From Adiantum capillus-veneris (lineage: Eukaryota; Streptophyta; Polypodiopsida; Polypodiales; Pteridaceae): 64,000 nucleotides of DNA. Below, piece after piece: positions 28,071 through 37,739 of this stretch. Within the stretch, counting starts at the first letter, position 1. Every line of letters begins with the position of its first letter. The translations under genes and the position numbers were made by a program. The notes under the pieces are model-generated. The model saw only the letters and a program-made list of their open reading frames with translations, searched no databases and was not told where the DNA came from. The DNA lies in NCBI GenBank assembly GCA_014529385.2, contig CM043967.1, forward strand, positions 132,922,682-132,986,681, given 5' to 3'.

Positions 28071-29996
28071 TTAAGGAATGCTCGAAGTGCAAGGAATAAT
28101 TAACTCAGGATCTCCATACAGCTTTGCTATGATCGTGGTTCGGACCTCAGAAGACATGAAGTCCACTAGTTTGGCAACATTCATTGGCGTTTTGCAGGGT
28201 GTAGGTCCTTGACTAGGAATTGGTGAGGATGGAATCTCATATTCCTCAATGGGATCAGGTATTCCTTCGTTAAACATCCTTTCCAACAAGAAGGGTGTAT
28301 GCTCACTTTCTGATGTCCCGTCCTCACTCCCTTCTTGGATGATACTAGATATGGCTAACGGTCTATGGTTCATGTGGGGTGGATGAACTTGCGTGGGAAA
28401 CACTGTGTCATGAATTTTGACCTGCATGGGTTCTGGTTCTAGTTTCCTTTGAGTCTCCTCCACTAAATCTCTTAGATGTTTCACCTGCTCAATCTCGTCT
28501 ACTGGGTTTGGGTACGTCCCAATCTTCTTTTTACGATTCTTCCCTTTTTGCCCCTGCGGTTTATCTTGGGGGTCTTGGATTGGATTTGGAAACACTTGTG
28601 GTGTTTTCAAAGGCTCTTTATGATTTTCTCTTATTCGGTTTTCATTTGGTTCCATGTTACGGTTTTCTTTGTCGGTCTTTCCCTTTGTGGTATTGGTTCT
28701 AGTCTCCATTGTCTCGACTGAATCTGAATCATCCTCGAGGTCATTCATATACACGGGGTCATCTCCTGTTCCTATGTTTGTTTTGGAACTTGGCTTTGAA
28801 TTTTCCGTATTCTGCGACTTCTTCCTTCGTGTCTTATTTTTCTTTGCTTGGATAACTGACGCGGTATCTCTCTCTTCGAGGATATGTCCTGGCCCTTGAA
28901 GCATGGACCGTGTAATCGCATAAGCGGGTGCGACGGGTGGTATTGGCGATGTCACACTAGCAATTTCGACCAAATTTAGGAGTGTGATTTTAGGCGCATT
29001 TGGGTTATAGGGGCATTGGGCAATCAAGTGATCTATGCCACAACGATTACATGTGAGTATTGGCATTGCAGACGTGCTCCCTTGATTCATTTGCATCTGT
29101 GCAGCATTCTTTTGCAGCCTAATAGGGCACTCCGCTACTCGATGTGGTCCACCACACTCGTAGCATTGAAGAGGTGGCCTCCTAGCCTGGGTGTTGATAT
29201 TTTGACCTCTGGATGCGAGAGCAGCAGCTTGATAAACCGGCTTGACTTGCCCCCAACAATCTTCCATGTAGTATATAGGACATTCTTCCAATGTATCAAG
29301 TTCGTAGGCAATACTAGTGTCTATTTCCTCCTCACAACCATCTGCATAAGCATTAGATGGCTCGCAACCCACTTGGTTCATAGGGGCGACTCTTGGATGC
29401 GGGGGCTGCGGTCCTAGCACAGGAGGTGGTAGCGGTGTAGCTTGTACACCATTTTGAGATCTAGGGACCATGTGTTGCGGTAGTTGCTCAACAGGTGGAG
29501 CAGGCATCAATACAAGAGCTCGAGGCGCATCCGTCCAGGCTACAGGTGGTCTATTTGCCATCATACGTTTGATCATTAAACAATCCTTAGCTTGGTGACC
29601 ATACCTACCACATGCGTTGCAAGTTCCATTAAATTTTACTCTAAACGTAGGGCACTCACTAGTGCTATGTGGACCTAAGCAAATGGAACACCATTGTTGC
29701 TCCCTTCTTGGATACATGTGACTATTTTGAGGGGGTCGATTATCCTTAAGAGACTCTTGGATTGCCTTGGTGAGGTCTGTCAAGAATGTCTCAAATACCT
29801 TTGGCTCATTGGCAATGGGCTTTGCAGCCATGGGTTCATACTCAATGGCTTGTGAGCTAGTGGATCTCGTGTCAGTAGACACCCTCATGCCTGCTATCAT
29901 CAAGTTGTCCTCTAATTGGATTGCATTGGTAGTGACATCTTCCCAGGTTGTGATACCTCTAATCACTAGTCCATTATAGATTCCTTCATTCCTCAA
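28071..29996 (-). CDS. gag: Gag nucleocapsid with four intact zinc knuckles and linker (A3)
   Basis: 641 codons. All four CCHC motifs are intact: CSICLGPHSTSEC (C-x2-C-x3-H-x4-C), CNACGRYGHQAKDC (C-x2-C-x4-H-x4-C), CYECGGPHRVAEC and CNRCGIDHLIAQC. A basic Lys/Arg-rich region and an acidic linker follow. The last residues diverge from A2 after AKLYGDPEL, showing a frameshift near 28095 before the protease. Confidence 0.85.
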   Translation of the reverse strand: MRNEGIYNGLVIRGITTWEDVTTNAIQLEDNLMIAGMRVSTDTRSTSSQAIEYEPMAAKPIANEPKVFETFLTDLTKAIQESLKDNRPPQNSHMYPRREQQWCSICLGPHSTSECPTFRVKFNGTCNACGRYGHQAKDCLMIKRMMANRPPVAWTDAPRALVLMPAPPVEQLPQHMVPRSQNGVQATPLPPPVLGPQPPHPRVAPMNQVGCEPSNAYADGCEEEIDTSIAYELDTLEECPIYYMEDCWGQVKPVYQAAALASRGQNINTQARRPPLQCYECGGPHRVAECPIRLQKNAAQMQMNQGSTSAMPILTCNRCGIDHLIAQCPYNPNAPKITLLNLVEIASVTSPIPPVAPAYAITRSMLQGPGHILEERDTASVIQAKKNKTRRKKSQNTENSKPSSKTNIGTGDDPVYMNDLEDDSDSVETMETRTNTTKGKTDKENRNMEPNENRIRENHKEPLKTPQVFPNPIQDPQDKPQGQKGKNRKKKIGTYPNPVDEIEQVKHLRDLVEETQRKLEPEPMQVKIHDTVFPTQVHPPHMNHRPLAISSIIQEGSEDGTSESEHTPFLLERMFNEGIPDPIEEYEIPSSPIPSQGPTPCKTPMNVAKLVDFMSSEVRTTIIAKLYGDPELIIPCTSSIP

Positions 29997-30239
29997 CCCT
30001 CGAATGAATCGATCAAGCAGTTGGTTATTGTTGAAGCGCTCATTTACAGGGCAGCGAGAGTTTAAGTGCTTCAGACGACTAATGAAGTCCCTTACTGACT
30101 CTCCTTCCTTACGTTCAGCCTTCTATAGCTGAGATGATACACCCCAAAGCACACCTTCTCGTATGTACTCCTTTAGAAACAACCTTCGAAGGGTAGGGTA
30201 GATTGTTTTCTCGTCCACCCTTAGGGTCCTATACCAATC

Positions 30240-30836
30240 TCAAGCCTTCCCACTTAATGTCAAGCTTAAGGCATTGCACTTATGTAGTTCGTTGCGTTCC
30301 CCTAAGGAATCACATACTTGTTCAAACACTTCAATGTGTTTTCTAGCATCTTCGTCCCCATTGAATTTTTGCGTGAGTTTGGCAATTTGTACTGCCTTAC
30401 TTCTAGGCTCTCTATCAGATGCGTGACGCATATTTTCCGCGATAGATCGACCTATGGTTTGAGCAAACGCTGCCAAGTCACCTATGTGAGGAGGCAGGGC
30501 TGGTGGAGGTACTCTTGGAATCATATGTGGGAGAGGGACGGGTACCGGTCTTGGCATATGTGTGGATGATGCAGGATATGGAACATAACCGGGCATAGGT
30601 CCACTCGGATAAGGGCTAGGGAGCGGCACTCGAGGAGCGTAAACAAGTGGTACTATTGGAGGTGTGGGGGCCATGTGTGCATAAGGGGCTAGAGGCACAT
30701 ATGGTCGAGGCCCCATATTAGGTACTACGACACTAGGTAGTGGCACTGCGCTAACCGTAGATGTCATCGGTACATTCTCTGTCAGGCTTATCCCTGGAGT
30801 GAGCACTGGGTTTTCCTTAATAGAGGGTTGAGCCAA
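30240..30836 (-). CDS. gag: Gag central/capsid-like region (A3)
   Basis: 198 codons: Pro-rich stretch, then the capsid block (KLTQKFNGDEDARKHI, LSLTLSGKA). It stops at a TGA near 30240 where A2 reads on (GKAGDWY). A further ~240 bp of capsid similarity before 29996 is interrupted by stops. Confidence 0.78.
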   Translation of the reverse strand: MAQPSIKENPVLTPGISLTENVPMTSTVSAVPLPSVVVPNMGPRPYVPLAPYAHMAPTPPIVPLVYAPRVPLPSPYPSGPMPGYVPYPASSTHMPRPVPVPLPHMIPRVPPPALPPHIGDLAAFAQTIGRSIAENMRHASDREPRSKAVQIAKLTQKFNGDEDARKHIEVFEQVCDSLGERNELHKCNALSLTLSGKA

Positions 30837-31744
30837 GTTAGGGAGCTAAAGTTTTCGCTCGGAGGCTCAGATTGCATAGAGACCCCAGGTGAAATGACGT
30901 AAGATGGGTCCATGGGGCTCATTAGAGGAGTCTCCATTTGTGATAGAGTAGGCTGTTGAGCCTTGCTCGTATCCAGAAATCTCATGGGGCCAGTTGAGAG
31001 TATATTTACCCCTCGGTTTTTCCTTTCGGATTGAATAATGCCATGGATAACATTACAGATCATTTTTTGTTGATCTTCGATGCTCGTGGCACTAGAGGTG
31101 GATTGTACAATCTCTATCCATCCTACATGGTAGGCGTGGCCAGAGTGTAGATTCGTCAACACCTCAGTGTGGAGGTCGTATGTCCAATGATCATTAATGA
31201 ACAATCCTTCTAGAGTCGACGTGTTAATGGTTTCTTGTGAGGTAGAAGCAATGTTGCTCCCCATGGTTTTACTTGTCACCAACGGTACTCTAGAGGGAAC
31301 TTCTGAAGGAGGTAGCTCAACAGGGCCTTCTTGGTAAGAAGTTGGCAGGATATCCACATGGACACTCTTTGGGGGTGTGGGGTCCACGTGCGATGTGAAA
31401 GGAGAGTCCACTTCCCCACCCCCTTCGTGTGCTTCATTTGCATCAGGTTCCGAGCGAGTAGCTCTACCTAATGTTTCCATGAAACGACTAAACATACTAG
31501 TACTAGGCTGTGGAGCTTCGGGAGGTGCATGGCCTTCTCTCTCAGTGTTTTGGTTAGGGTATGCTTCCATGATTTCTGAGTCGGAGGAGGAATCACTAGC
31601 GGCTATTTTAGGGTCTTGGGTGGTGCTACCTTGTGTCCCCGCTGAGGGTCTAGATCCTATCGTGGATGGGTAATGGGTGTCCGTATGAACAGAGGCACTA
31701 CCAATGTGATCGTGCTCTAACACTCGTCCAGAGCGTAAGTGCAT
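30788..31744 (-). CDS. gag: Gag N-terminal region (A3)
   Basis: 318 codons from MHLRSGR, covering in one frame what A2 has split over two. It runs off at ~30840 by a frameshift (similarity continues in the frame of 30240-30836). Low-complexity Pro/Ser/Thr-rich; no motif. Confidence 0.75.
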   Translation of the reverse strand: MHLRSGRVLEHDHIGSASVHTDTHYPSTIGSRPSAGTQGSTTQDPKIAASDSSSDSEIMEAYPNQNTEREGHAPPEAPQPSTSMFSRFMETLGRATRSEPDANEAHEGGGEVDSPFTSHVDPTPPKSVHVDILPTSYQEGPVELPPSEVPSRVPLVTSKTMGSNIASTSQETINTSTLEGLFINDHWTYDLHTEVLTNLHSGHAYHVGWIEIVQSTSSATSIEDQQKMICNVIHGIIQSERKNRGVNILSTGPMRFLDTSKAQQPTLSQMETPLMSPMDPSYVISPGVSMQSEPPSENFSSLTWLNPLLRKTQCSLQG

Positions 31745-32754
31745 GTGCTTTTGATACCCTAAGGTGTCAAAAAGCTGCTCTAGGAGGCCTTGTGACTAGT
31801 TTTTAGCATGTTTTTTGTTTGTTTTGTTGCTAGATTTTTTAGAGCATGTCGTGGAATGGGCCGTGTGATAGATCGAAACGAGCGTATCGGTCAGAGGGTC
31901 GTGCCGTGCTTTACAGCCCTCCGTTTGGTCACTCTATGCCCTCGGAATCCCTAAAACTGTCAATTTCTAGTAGGGAACTAGGCCCAAACTAGAAAGTCTA
32001 AGGGTGCAAGTGGGAAGAGAAAGGAGGAGAGTGGAGGACTTGTCCCACATGCTCTCATTCTCTCTTGAGGGAGTAGGGTATATATATAAGAGTGAGTCTA
32101 GTATATATCATAAGACTGAGGACTGAGGCCTGGGCCTGGGCTTGGGCTTGGGCTTGGGCTTGGGCTTGGGAAAATGATCCCGATCTATCTTTTATACAAA
32201 CCAACCCGTCCGTTTTAAGAGTCACGTTTTTTATTTTCGAAAAATTTCGCCGCCCGCTCACTCGCGTTTTTAATTTCCGTTTTTTTTTTTTTTTTAAATA
32301 ATTTTTTTTTTCAAAAAAAACTTTTTTTTTTTGATGCAGAAAATACAGAAATTGAAAACACAGAAATTGAAAATGCAGAAATGCAGAAAATTGAAAAAAC
32401 GCAAAATTGCAGAAATTGAAAACGCCGAAATTGAAAATGCAGAAACTTGAAAGAACGCAAAAATGCAGAAAATTGCAGAAATTGAAAACGCCGAACTTGA
32501 AAATGCAGAAATTGCAGAAAATTAAAAAAACGCAGAAATGCAGAAAATTGCAGAAATTGAAAACGCCGAACATGAAAATGCAGAAATTGCAGAAATTGAA
32601 AAAACGCAGACAATAGCAGAAATTGAAACTTGACAGAAAATGCAGAAAACGCAAAAAACAGAAATCTCCACACACTCCTTCCCTGCCTTTCCTATGATAG
32701 AAATTGCACCATAAGGAAGCGTAAAGTGCTAACCGAGCTTAGTGTAGGGCATAT
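31745..32754 (-). other. Untranslated leader of A3 with tandem repeats
   Basis: Contains the hexanucleotide run (GGGCTT)n at 32126-32171, the TATATATATA stretch near 32080, homopolymer T/A runs (32279-32333) and a degenerate array of GAAATTGAAAACGC / AATGCAGAAATTGC units from 32340 to 32660. It is longer and more repetitive than the A2 leader, although both are built from related units. Open frames here are by-products of the repeats. Confidence 0.75.
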
Positions 32755-32771
32755 CCTCGGCAGCGGCGCCA
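32755..32771 (-). other. Primer-binding site (A3, tRNA-Asp type)
   Basis: On the minus strand TGGCGCCGCTGCCGAGG, 4 bp inside the 5' LTR. It preserves the GGCGCC start expected for tRNA-Asp priming. Confidence 0.78.
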
Positions 32772-32775
32772 AAAA

Positions 32776-33025
32776 TGTGCGCTCCTTGCCGCACTGTCGA
32801 AGCAAGGGACTTGCCAATACACCGTATGCGAGCCACAAACGGCTCCAAGCACACAACAAGCCTAAACTAGCAAGCTCAAGAAAACAAAGGGTGTGTCACT
32901 CACCGCTCTACACTCGCCTTCGTGGTGGATTCCTCGCCGCGATGAAGAAGAAGTTGCAGTCGTGCCGCGCTCAACCGCTTCGCCGCCGTCGAGCCTTCGT
33001 AATGCTCGATCGCACACACACTCTC

Positions 33026-33058
<33 letters not shown>

Positions 33059-33358
33059 AGGAGGTGAAGAAGAAGAAGATGGAGATGGAGCAAGAGCACT
33101 CTTCTATTGCACAAATGAGAGAATGAGTAAAAATTAGGTTTAGTTGGCTTTTATAGGAGCTCACCCCATTCACACTTGGGCGCCCATGCTTAGCCAACTA
33201 ACCCTAGCATGTTCGTGTTAGAGTGCGCCTCTCATCGGCGATCACTCTACCTTTCCCTATTGGTCCGACAAGCCCGGTACCTGACTCTAAATAATACATA
33301 ATATGGTTACAGTGTCCGTCGTAGGCGATAGGGTGTCCGTGAGCCACGAGGGTTAACA
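32776..33358 (-). repeat. 5' LTR of A3
   Basis: 583 bp; pairs with 24434-25016. AGAGA (33359-33363) follows directly as the right target duplication. Confidence 0.95.
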
Positions 33359-33363
33359 AGAGA

Positions 33364-35405
33364 GATTTATTTTGACCCCTTTATATTTTTTTTCCACCTA
33401 TATTATTTATATTTGACATGTACATATTTTTTATAGACCTCTCAATATTTGATTTTCTTAGTTGTACTATTCACTTATATCATGATCTCAATAATATCTT
33501 CAATTATAGACCTACCAAATAAGGTCAAGGGTATGTGGCATGCATTCATGCACCATGGGGAGCTCACTCTTGGAGGTATTCAAAAGAATCATCCAAAGAA
33601 GGACCTCACAAGGACTTTGTGCAGTGGAAAAAACAGTCGGTTTTGCTGAATTTTCAAAGATCACATGCTCCCCGAATTTGAAAAGGTGATACAAACAAAA
33701 GTTGTAGCTCGTGAGCTGAACTTTCACCTCAAAGTTTTTCATATTTTTTTGAGCTACGAGCTGTGAGCTATGATTTTATTGGTGGACCCCAGTTTGCCCA
33801 TGCTATGCAGCCACACTCCCCCTTCCACTTTATCATTTTCCTCTTTCACACACACTCCTCCCTCTCCTTCCCACTCCCAAACCTGCAACTCCCATGTTCT
33901 AATTCACCCTCTTCACCATTGCCACTTCTCTCACACCTCCATAGCCTTCATCCTCCATTTCTACACCCTAGGTGTCCCCCTTTATCTCTACATATATGTC
34001 CATATTACCATACTCTCTTCAGCTTTGTAAAGAACTTCAAAAAATCAGCAAAAATCCAAGGATAACCTCTGCAAATGAAGTCTTTTATCATGAATTTTCC
34101 AAGGTTTGAAATAACACAGCTTCATCGACACGCGCTGCTTCACCATGTTGACAGCTTCTTCTTCCGGTGCTGTAAAGAGGTGAATGTCAACTTCTCCAAA
34201 GCTTCAACCTCTCTTTGCAAGCTCATCCCTTCTCTAACTTTTCTCATCATATATCTCACCATTTGGTGAATGATTTTGTAAATATTTTTTAGTGATAATT
34301 ACTAACTACTAACCACTAACCTTATTGTAAAATGCACCCTCTACTAGAGAAGGCCCTCCCAAATTATTCACTCAATCCCTCTCTCCTCTCATCCTCAGTA
34401 ATTCTCTTCCCTTGAGCCCACATCCATGTGCCTCAAAGGACAAGAGAGACCCACCATCATTAAAAAAAAATAAAAATATGCATAATCTTTTATTCCTTCA
34501 AATAAACTTGATTAGGACTAATCCAAATTGGGGCTTCTAAAACCTATAAATAGAGCCCTTCTCTCCCTTGTAAATCATCACATGATCACACTACACCACA
34601 CCATTCTCAACACATAACACACCACTCTTCAAGCCTAATTGTGTAGAGTGTGTGCATTGTGAGTGCTCTATTCCATCACTACACATAGGTGCATGGAGAA
34701 GCTTGAAGTTAGTTATGCCATCTAGAGGAGTGGAGTGATACTATAATCTACAATCACACTTGTAGCCTACTCTTGTCCATAAATAAGATTCATAGTTTTG
34801 GGTGCAATTGTATGCTGCAACTACGACTCTTCTCTCCAAATTGACTTCATAAGTTGGCTCATCAGGTGGTTGAAGGTATATTGTCCTTGAAGTTTGTTGT
34901 GCCATTTCATGCTTGGTGGTTTGAGGGCTTGTTGAATTTTTTTCCTAAAAGGTAAATTGTAAGAGGGTGCTCAGTGAGAGGGCTCCCGTGACCCTAAGAC
35001 AATATGTGTATTGGCAACAAGGTCAAGTTTTGTGTTTTCTCTCTATTTCTCATCAAGCTTTGTGTGCATCTAGTCTTTAAGGCTAAGACTGAGTTGCTCA
35101 AGTTGATTTGTGCTCTTTACCTCTCTCTGGCATGGTGAATGTTTGTGTTTGGTGTGTGTGGCTATCTTGCATTCCCCTCTCTTTGTGCGTTTGAGTACAA
35201 GGAGATATCACGTGCGTCCTAGTTCGCATCTACAACTAGGTGGTTCCCCTTTTCTTGTTTGGTTTCTGGCTGTGGGTTGTTGTTGTCTCTGATTGTGCTT
35301 GCCCCAGCCCCAATTGAGCACCACCGGAGCCTCGAAGGGTGTTTAGAGGCCACTCTTCTTGTTGCCCGCCCTAGACCGCCTCATTATCTTCACTTTAGTC
35401 CTTTC
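33364..35405. other. Right part of the unidentified insertion in family B
   Basis: About 2 kb between A3 and the family B integrase. It holds a pyrimidine-rich stretch (33790-34010) and a promoter-like region (TATAAATAG at 34546-34554, followed by a CA-rich leader). No coding frame resembles a known protein. The promoter plus leader looks like the U3/R part of an LTR, but I found no partner LTR, PBS or target duplication. Confidence 0.45.
34546..34554 (+). promoter_or_regulatory. TATA-box-like element TATAAATAG
   Basis: A consensus plant TATA box with a CA/CT-rich stretch 20-60 bp downstream (ACACTACACCACACC). Could be an LTR promoter or a decayed gene promoter. No downstream coding frame is recognised. 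Confidence 0.35.
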
Positions 35406-35410
35406 CAGAG

Positions 35411-36136
35411 GAGTTCTATGAGGTTGAATGGTTGCTCATAGGTCGCTACCTGAGTACTTTACAAAAGCAAGATGATTGGACTGAATCAGAATTCAAAAGG
35501 ATCAGAAAGAAAGCATATGGATTCTTCTTTAGGAATGGATACTTATGGAAACATCCTAAAAGAAGAGATGGGACTCCATTAGAAGTAGTATGTGATAAGC
35601 CTACTTAGCTCAAAGTTGTCAAAGAGCTTCATGAAAGCCTATATTTTGGACATCGAGGTTTATGGGCTTCTTTTTTCAAAGTGAAAGAGAGATATTGGAG
35701 AAAAGGCATGTATAAGGATATAGCGGATTTTGTGGAGTCTTGTGTCATATGCCAAATGTATTCCAATGTACGCCATCATGATGGACTACATTCTACTAAT
35801 TCATTAGCCATGCATTACAAATGGGTTGTGGACTTGGTCACAATGCCTTTGGGACTTTGGAAAATGAGGTATTTAGTGCTTGCAAGAGAATATTTGTCCA
35901 ATCAAGTTGAAGGGCGTGCATTGAGGACAAAGTGTACACAAGCTATATGTAAATTTCTTCTTCAAGATGTGATCTGTCGCTATGGATTTGTGGGAAAGAT
36001 AGCTGAAGATAGAGGAGAATTCGATGTTGCTGAAGCAAGGGAATTCTTCTCTAGAATGGGCATCAAACTAGCTTTAACTTGTGCTTATATAACCCAGAGG
36101 GAAATGGCAAAAGTGAAAGAGTGCATCGTCCAATAA
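35411..36136 (+). pseudogene. Integrase fragment, family B
   Basis: One frame from 35411 with a TAG near 35605-35607, then 151 codons from 35681. It starts with the RNase H-integrase linker (EWLLIGRYLS), then a complete HHCC finger (HESLYFGHRG and CVICQ) and the beginning of the DDE core: Asp in KWVVDLVTM and Asp in AEDRGEFD. The region of the catalytic Glu is scrambled by a frame change near 36110, and the sequence ends at the copia-like LTR. It is the missing 3' half of the 19284-23830 element, displaced 11.6 kb by insertions. Confidence 0.8.
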
Positions 36137-36165
36137 TCAAAGCTTTAGCTAAGGCGTGTGAGGGT

Positions 36166-36307
36166 TGTTGAGAGAGAAGGAGAGAGCACAGAAGTAGAAC
36201 CCCAAAGTGTGTAGAATACACACATGAGATGATGTATATATAGAGGGGACCTGGGTGCCATATATAGAGAAGCCATATATTGAGTAGCTTCACATATAAG
36301 CTCAACA
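36166..36307 (-). repeat. Copia-like short LTR (142 bp), minus orientation
   Basis: The ends are TGTTGAG and CTCAACA, a perfect 7 bp inverted end. The strand is chosen because the sequence just right of it reads TTTGAGCGGGAG on the minus strand, a PPT-like tract that would precede a 3' LTR. TATATATAGAGG motifs lie inside. It truncates the family B integrase. No second LTR or pol is seen, so it is a fragment or a TRIM-like element. Confidence 0.6.
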
Positions 36308-36990
36308 CTCCCGCTCAAATAAGGGTCCCTAACTGTGGATGAAAAAACCCTTGGGGGATCAAGGGAAAAACCCACAGCTCTATATACACCCACCGTTATA
36401 TTATAAAAATCATTGAATATACAAATGTTTACGAGGAGCTACATCACTTCTTTTACAATGAATGTTTTATGAGGAGTTACATTACTCCTATCCTATCAAA
36501 TACAATAATGAATACAAAGGTTCAATAAAGAGGTGTAAAAGCTATCGATTAGCTTGTAATCAAAAGTGTCTCCGTGAATCTACTGTGTAGCTTGTCATCA
36601 ATATCGCATCACCAAACATGTCTTCATGTTGTCATCAATATGGCATCACCAAACATATCTTCATAAATCTTTTATTGTCACCAAGTTTGTCTTCATAAAA
36701 TCAATTCTTTGATCAATCCTACATAGATCATAGACTCCAAAAAAAAAAAAAAAAACATGTCATGAAAATTATTAGCATCGTTAATGAAATAATTACATTC
36801 ACAATGCCATAAGAGATGGTTCGCGACGCCACTCTTTTGACGACATATATACGCACGACAACATATGGTACATAAAGTATAAACGTAAAAGTACAAAATG
36901 TGTGATTACGTGATACAAATGATATGTGTATATACTACATAAAACAACATTTATCAATGTAGTGATCAATGAATACCATCAAAGTATTAA
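36308..36990. other. No gene recognised
   Basis: AT-rich, with loose repeats of ATCAATATSGCATCACCAAACAT (36600-36660) that foreshadow the following minisatellite; probably the interior of the element whose LTR is at 36166. Confidence 0.5.
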
Positions 36991-37480
36991 CAAAATATCA
37001 TCATTATATCAATAAAAATGAATAAATGATCATGGTATCAACGAAAAGCATCATGATATCACCGAGAATAATCATTGTATCAACGAAACAACATCATGGC
37101 ATCACCGAGAATAACCATGGTATCAACGAAACATCATCATGGCATCACCGAGAATAACCATGGTATCAACGAAACATCATCATGACATCACCGAGAATAA
37201 CCATGGTATCAACGAAACAACATCATGGTATCACCGAGAATAACCATGGTATCAACAAAACATCATCATGGTATCAACAAAAATCACAACGAAATATCAT
37301 CATGGAATCACCGAGAATAACCATGGTATCAACGAAATATCATCATGACACCACCGAGAATATCCATGGTATCAATGACATATCATCATGGTATCAACAA
37401 AAATCACCATGACCAAAGTATTAACAAAACATCATCATGGTACCATCAAAATCACTATGGTATCAATGAGAAATTATCAA
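36990..37480. repeat. 43 bp minisatellite
   Basis: Units of the type ATGGCATCACCGAGAATAAC + CATGGTATCAACGAAACATCATC. The start-to-start distance between clean copies at 37096 and 37139 is 43 bp. Outer copies are diverged or partial. Frames left open are accidental. Confidence 0.85.
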
Positions 37481-37739
37481 TAAAACAATGTAAACTATAT
37501 CTCTAAAAGAATAATTATACGAGAATCAATGAACGAGTATATCATATAACAAAAGATCATGTACCAACAGTAGCTCGATAGAATTTGGACGATCATCAAC
37601 GGCTCGACTGAATCGGAACGATGTGTAACTGGCTTCTGCAGCAAAGTTACGTCAGTAACAAATATATGATTGATGAAGAAAAATATAATTGATAAGTTTT
37701 CAATTATGAGAAAAATCAAAAGCAAAAAGTAAAATTTTG

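Larger units (their letters stand above)
24434..33358 (-). mobile_element. Non-autonomous family A retrotransposon A3 (gag-protease only), minus strand
   Basis: The 8,925 bp copy has 583 bp LTRs at both ends, PBS, gag-protease, tail and PPT, and AGAGA target duplications. Like A2 it lacks RT, RNase H, integrase and the second protease-like domain, with the same joint between the protease trailer and the W-x-P-K tail (near 27230). By eye its LTRs differ at about seven bases plus a microsatellite length difference, so it is the youngest element here. The coding region still carries several stops and two gag/protease frameshifts. Confidence 0.93.
19284..36165 (+). mobile_element. Ty3/gypsy LTR retrotransposon family B, split by insertions and 3'-truncated
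   Basis: The domain order is PBS (19288), gag (~19354-20925), protease (21090), RT (22386), RNase H (to ~23760), then integrase at 35411-36136. The gap between RNase H and integrase is filled by an unidentified insertion (about 23830-24433 plus 33359-35405), which in turn contains A3. The integrase is cut at ~36165 by a copia-like LTR and no 3' LTR is seen. Many stops and frame changes make this an old, dead copy. Its protein motifs (DHGSEINLM protease, FLDD RT) differ from family A, so it is a separate lineage. Confidence 0.82.

Noticed and set aside
28476-29417. Plus-strand frames opposite A3 gag
   Set aside because: Antisense shadows of the gag frame; the same shadows occur opposite A2 gag.
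32055-32675. 206-codon Phe-rich frame in the A3 leader (minus strand)
   Set aside because: Translation of the T-rich tandem repeat and hexamer run; absent as a frame in A2.
33763-34065. Overlapping 86-100 codon frames
   Set aside because: Pyrimidine-rich, Ser/Pro/His-dominated translations in two frames at once; no family resemblance.
36166-36307. Solo LTR with target duplication
   Set aside because: Flanks are AGGGT on the left and CTCCC on the right, so no duplication; the PPT-like tract on the right suggests an attached interior instead.
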